Under the pieces are notes generated by a model. That model was not told where the DNA came from, did no database searches, and saw only the letters and a program-made list of their open reading frames with translations. A DNA stretch of 5,877 nucleotides from Acidobacteriota bacterium (lineage in GTDB: Bacteria; Acidobacteriota; Vicinamibacteria; Vicinamibacterales; 2-12-FULL-66-21): the NCBI GenBank assembly GCA_013694635.1, contig JACDCA010000229.1, positions 1-5,877 of the forward strand. Direction: 5' to 3'. Positions within the stretch are counted from its first letter, which is position 1; each line of letters starts with the position of its first letter. This document shows, piece after piece, positions 5,402 to 5,877 of the stretch. A program made the position numbers and the translations under genes.

Positions 5402-5500
5402 AAGGTCGACGACGGCGTGACGGACGGGCTGCGGCGAGAGTTCAAAGCGCCTTCGCTCGCGGAAGCGCGCGCCAAAGAGGCGATATTCAACAAGCGGTAG
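5402..5500 (+). pseudogene. Duplicated coding fragment, copy 2 (gene tail with its stop)
   Basis: The open stretch after an in-frame TAG (5399-5401) reads KVDDGVTDGLRREFKAPSLA, then EARAKEAIFNKR, and ends in TAG at 5498-5500. The last 27 codons are the near-identical twin of 3544-3624. The stop lies 21 bases before the cupin ATG, the spacing of an operon partner, so this is probably the C-terminus of a gene that once preceded the cupin gene. The peptide is amphipathic, charged and helical; the parent family is not recognised. Confidence 0.6.
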
Positions 5501-5508
5501 ACTCCGGC

Positions 5509-5516
5509 AAAGGAGG
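5509..5516 (+). promoter_or_regulatory. Strong Shine-Dalgarno AAAGGAGG
   Basis: AAAGGAGG stands five bases before the ATG at 5522 and decides the start of the cupin gene. Confidence 0.8.
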
Positions 5517-5521
5517 ACTCG

Positions 5522-5877
5522 ATGAAAGCGACCAACGTCCTGGCCTTTTCGATCTCGCTGATTCTGACCGCGCCAGTGCTGGCGCAGCCGCCCGAACAAG
5601 CGGCGGTCAAGAAAGATTCGAGAATAGGGCCGACCCAACCTGTTTTCATGGCGGCCAGCGATCTCGTTTGGACCGATCTCGATCCAAAGGGCGCTCCCGG
5701 TGTCAAGGTCGCGCGTCTGTGGGGCGATCATGCCAAGGGGGCCTTCGGCGCCTACTTCAAGCTTCCGGCCGGATTTGCCGTTCCACTTCACACGCATACC
5801 CATGCCATGAAGGTCGTGTTCCTGTCAGGCACGTACATCCAGGCGCCGGAAGGGAAAGCGGAGGTGCGGCTCGCTCC
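5522..5877 (+). CDS. Secreted cupin-domain protein (partial, runs off the right edge)
   Basis: The first 118 codons are present and the gene has no stop before the window ends. Residues 1-21 form a signal peptide (MKATNVLAF, a hydrophobic core, then APVLA before Gln22), so the protein is exported. Residues about 62-118 are the start of a cupin barrel. LPAGFAVPLHTHTHAMKVVF, then LSGTY, holds the first cupin motif, with G84, H90, H92, H94 and G103. The clustered His residues would bind a metal ion. The Glu usual in the motif is not at its normal place (Met96/Lys97 instead). The layout recalls the ChrR-like/DUF4437 cupins, which are often secreted and of unknown substrate. The second motif lies beyond the edge. 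An excellent ribosome binding site precedes the start, and a gene-tail remnant ends 21 bases upstream. The enzymatic activity cannot be judged. Confidence 0.82.
   Translation, partial: MKATNVLAFSISLILTAPVLAQPPEQAAVKKDSRIGPTQPVFMAASDLVWTDLDPKGAPGVKVARLWGDHAKGAFGAYFKLPAGFAVPLHTHTHAMKVVFLSGTYIQAPEGKAEVRLA

Overview
The window is GC-rich bacterial DNA that looks like an ordinary chromosome mixed with a dense set of decayed gene ends. The taxon is inferred, not proven. The class II (B12-dependent) ribonucleotide reductase tail, the TolB/PD40-type propeller remnants, the short heptad coiled-coil gene and the tandem heptamer related to AGCTTCC together resemble soil Acidobacteriota such as Vicinamibacteria. 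No phage, IS transposase, CRISPR, tRNA or rRNA was seen.

Layout, left to right. (1) Positions 1-362 hold the 3' end of nrdJ, followed by a small hairpin cluster. (2) Positions 468-1637 encode a cytosolic protein with an internal J-like (HPD) segment. (3) Positions 1715-1945 encode a truncated minimal nucleotidyltransferase of the MntA type. It runs directly into the tail of a decayed minus-strand PD40 propeller gene (1925-2107). (4) Positions 2099-2194 hold a ten-unit AGCTTCC-type heptamer array that folds back on an 18-bp inverted repeat. (5) Positions 2295-2711 encode a short coiled-coil protein whose natural C-terminus appears to have been lost by one base. It faces a second decayed minus-strand PD40 gene (about 2617-3040). 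(6) Positions 3142-3354 encode a small exported protein with a very good ribosome binding site, also apparently shortened by a one-base loss. (7) Positions 3544-3624 hold the first copy of an 81-bp coding fragment. (8) Positions 3676-5178, minus strand, encode a GT87-type polytopic glycosyltransferase. This is the largest intact gene. (9) Positions 5229-5312 look like the C-terminal scrap of a TPR-type protein, followed by the second copy of the 81-bp fragment (5417-5500). (10) Position 5522 to the window edge begins a secreted cupin protein.

The intact genes do not form an obvious pathway: a nucleotide-metabolism enzyme, a J-like protein, a membrane glycosyltransferase and two exported proteins. 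The coherent theme is decay. At least five truncated or frameshifted genes lie within 6 kb, and one gene-end plus intergenic segment occurs twice. I found no convincing new multi-gene system. The best lead is the duplicated fragment. Its two copies differ mostly at silent third positions, and copy 2 sits just upstream of the cupin gene. Copy 1 keeps what looks like a degenerate version of the same ribosome binding site and start codon.
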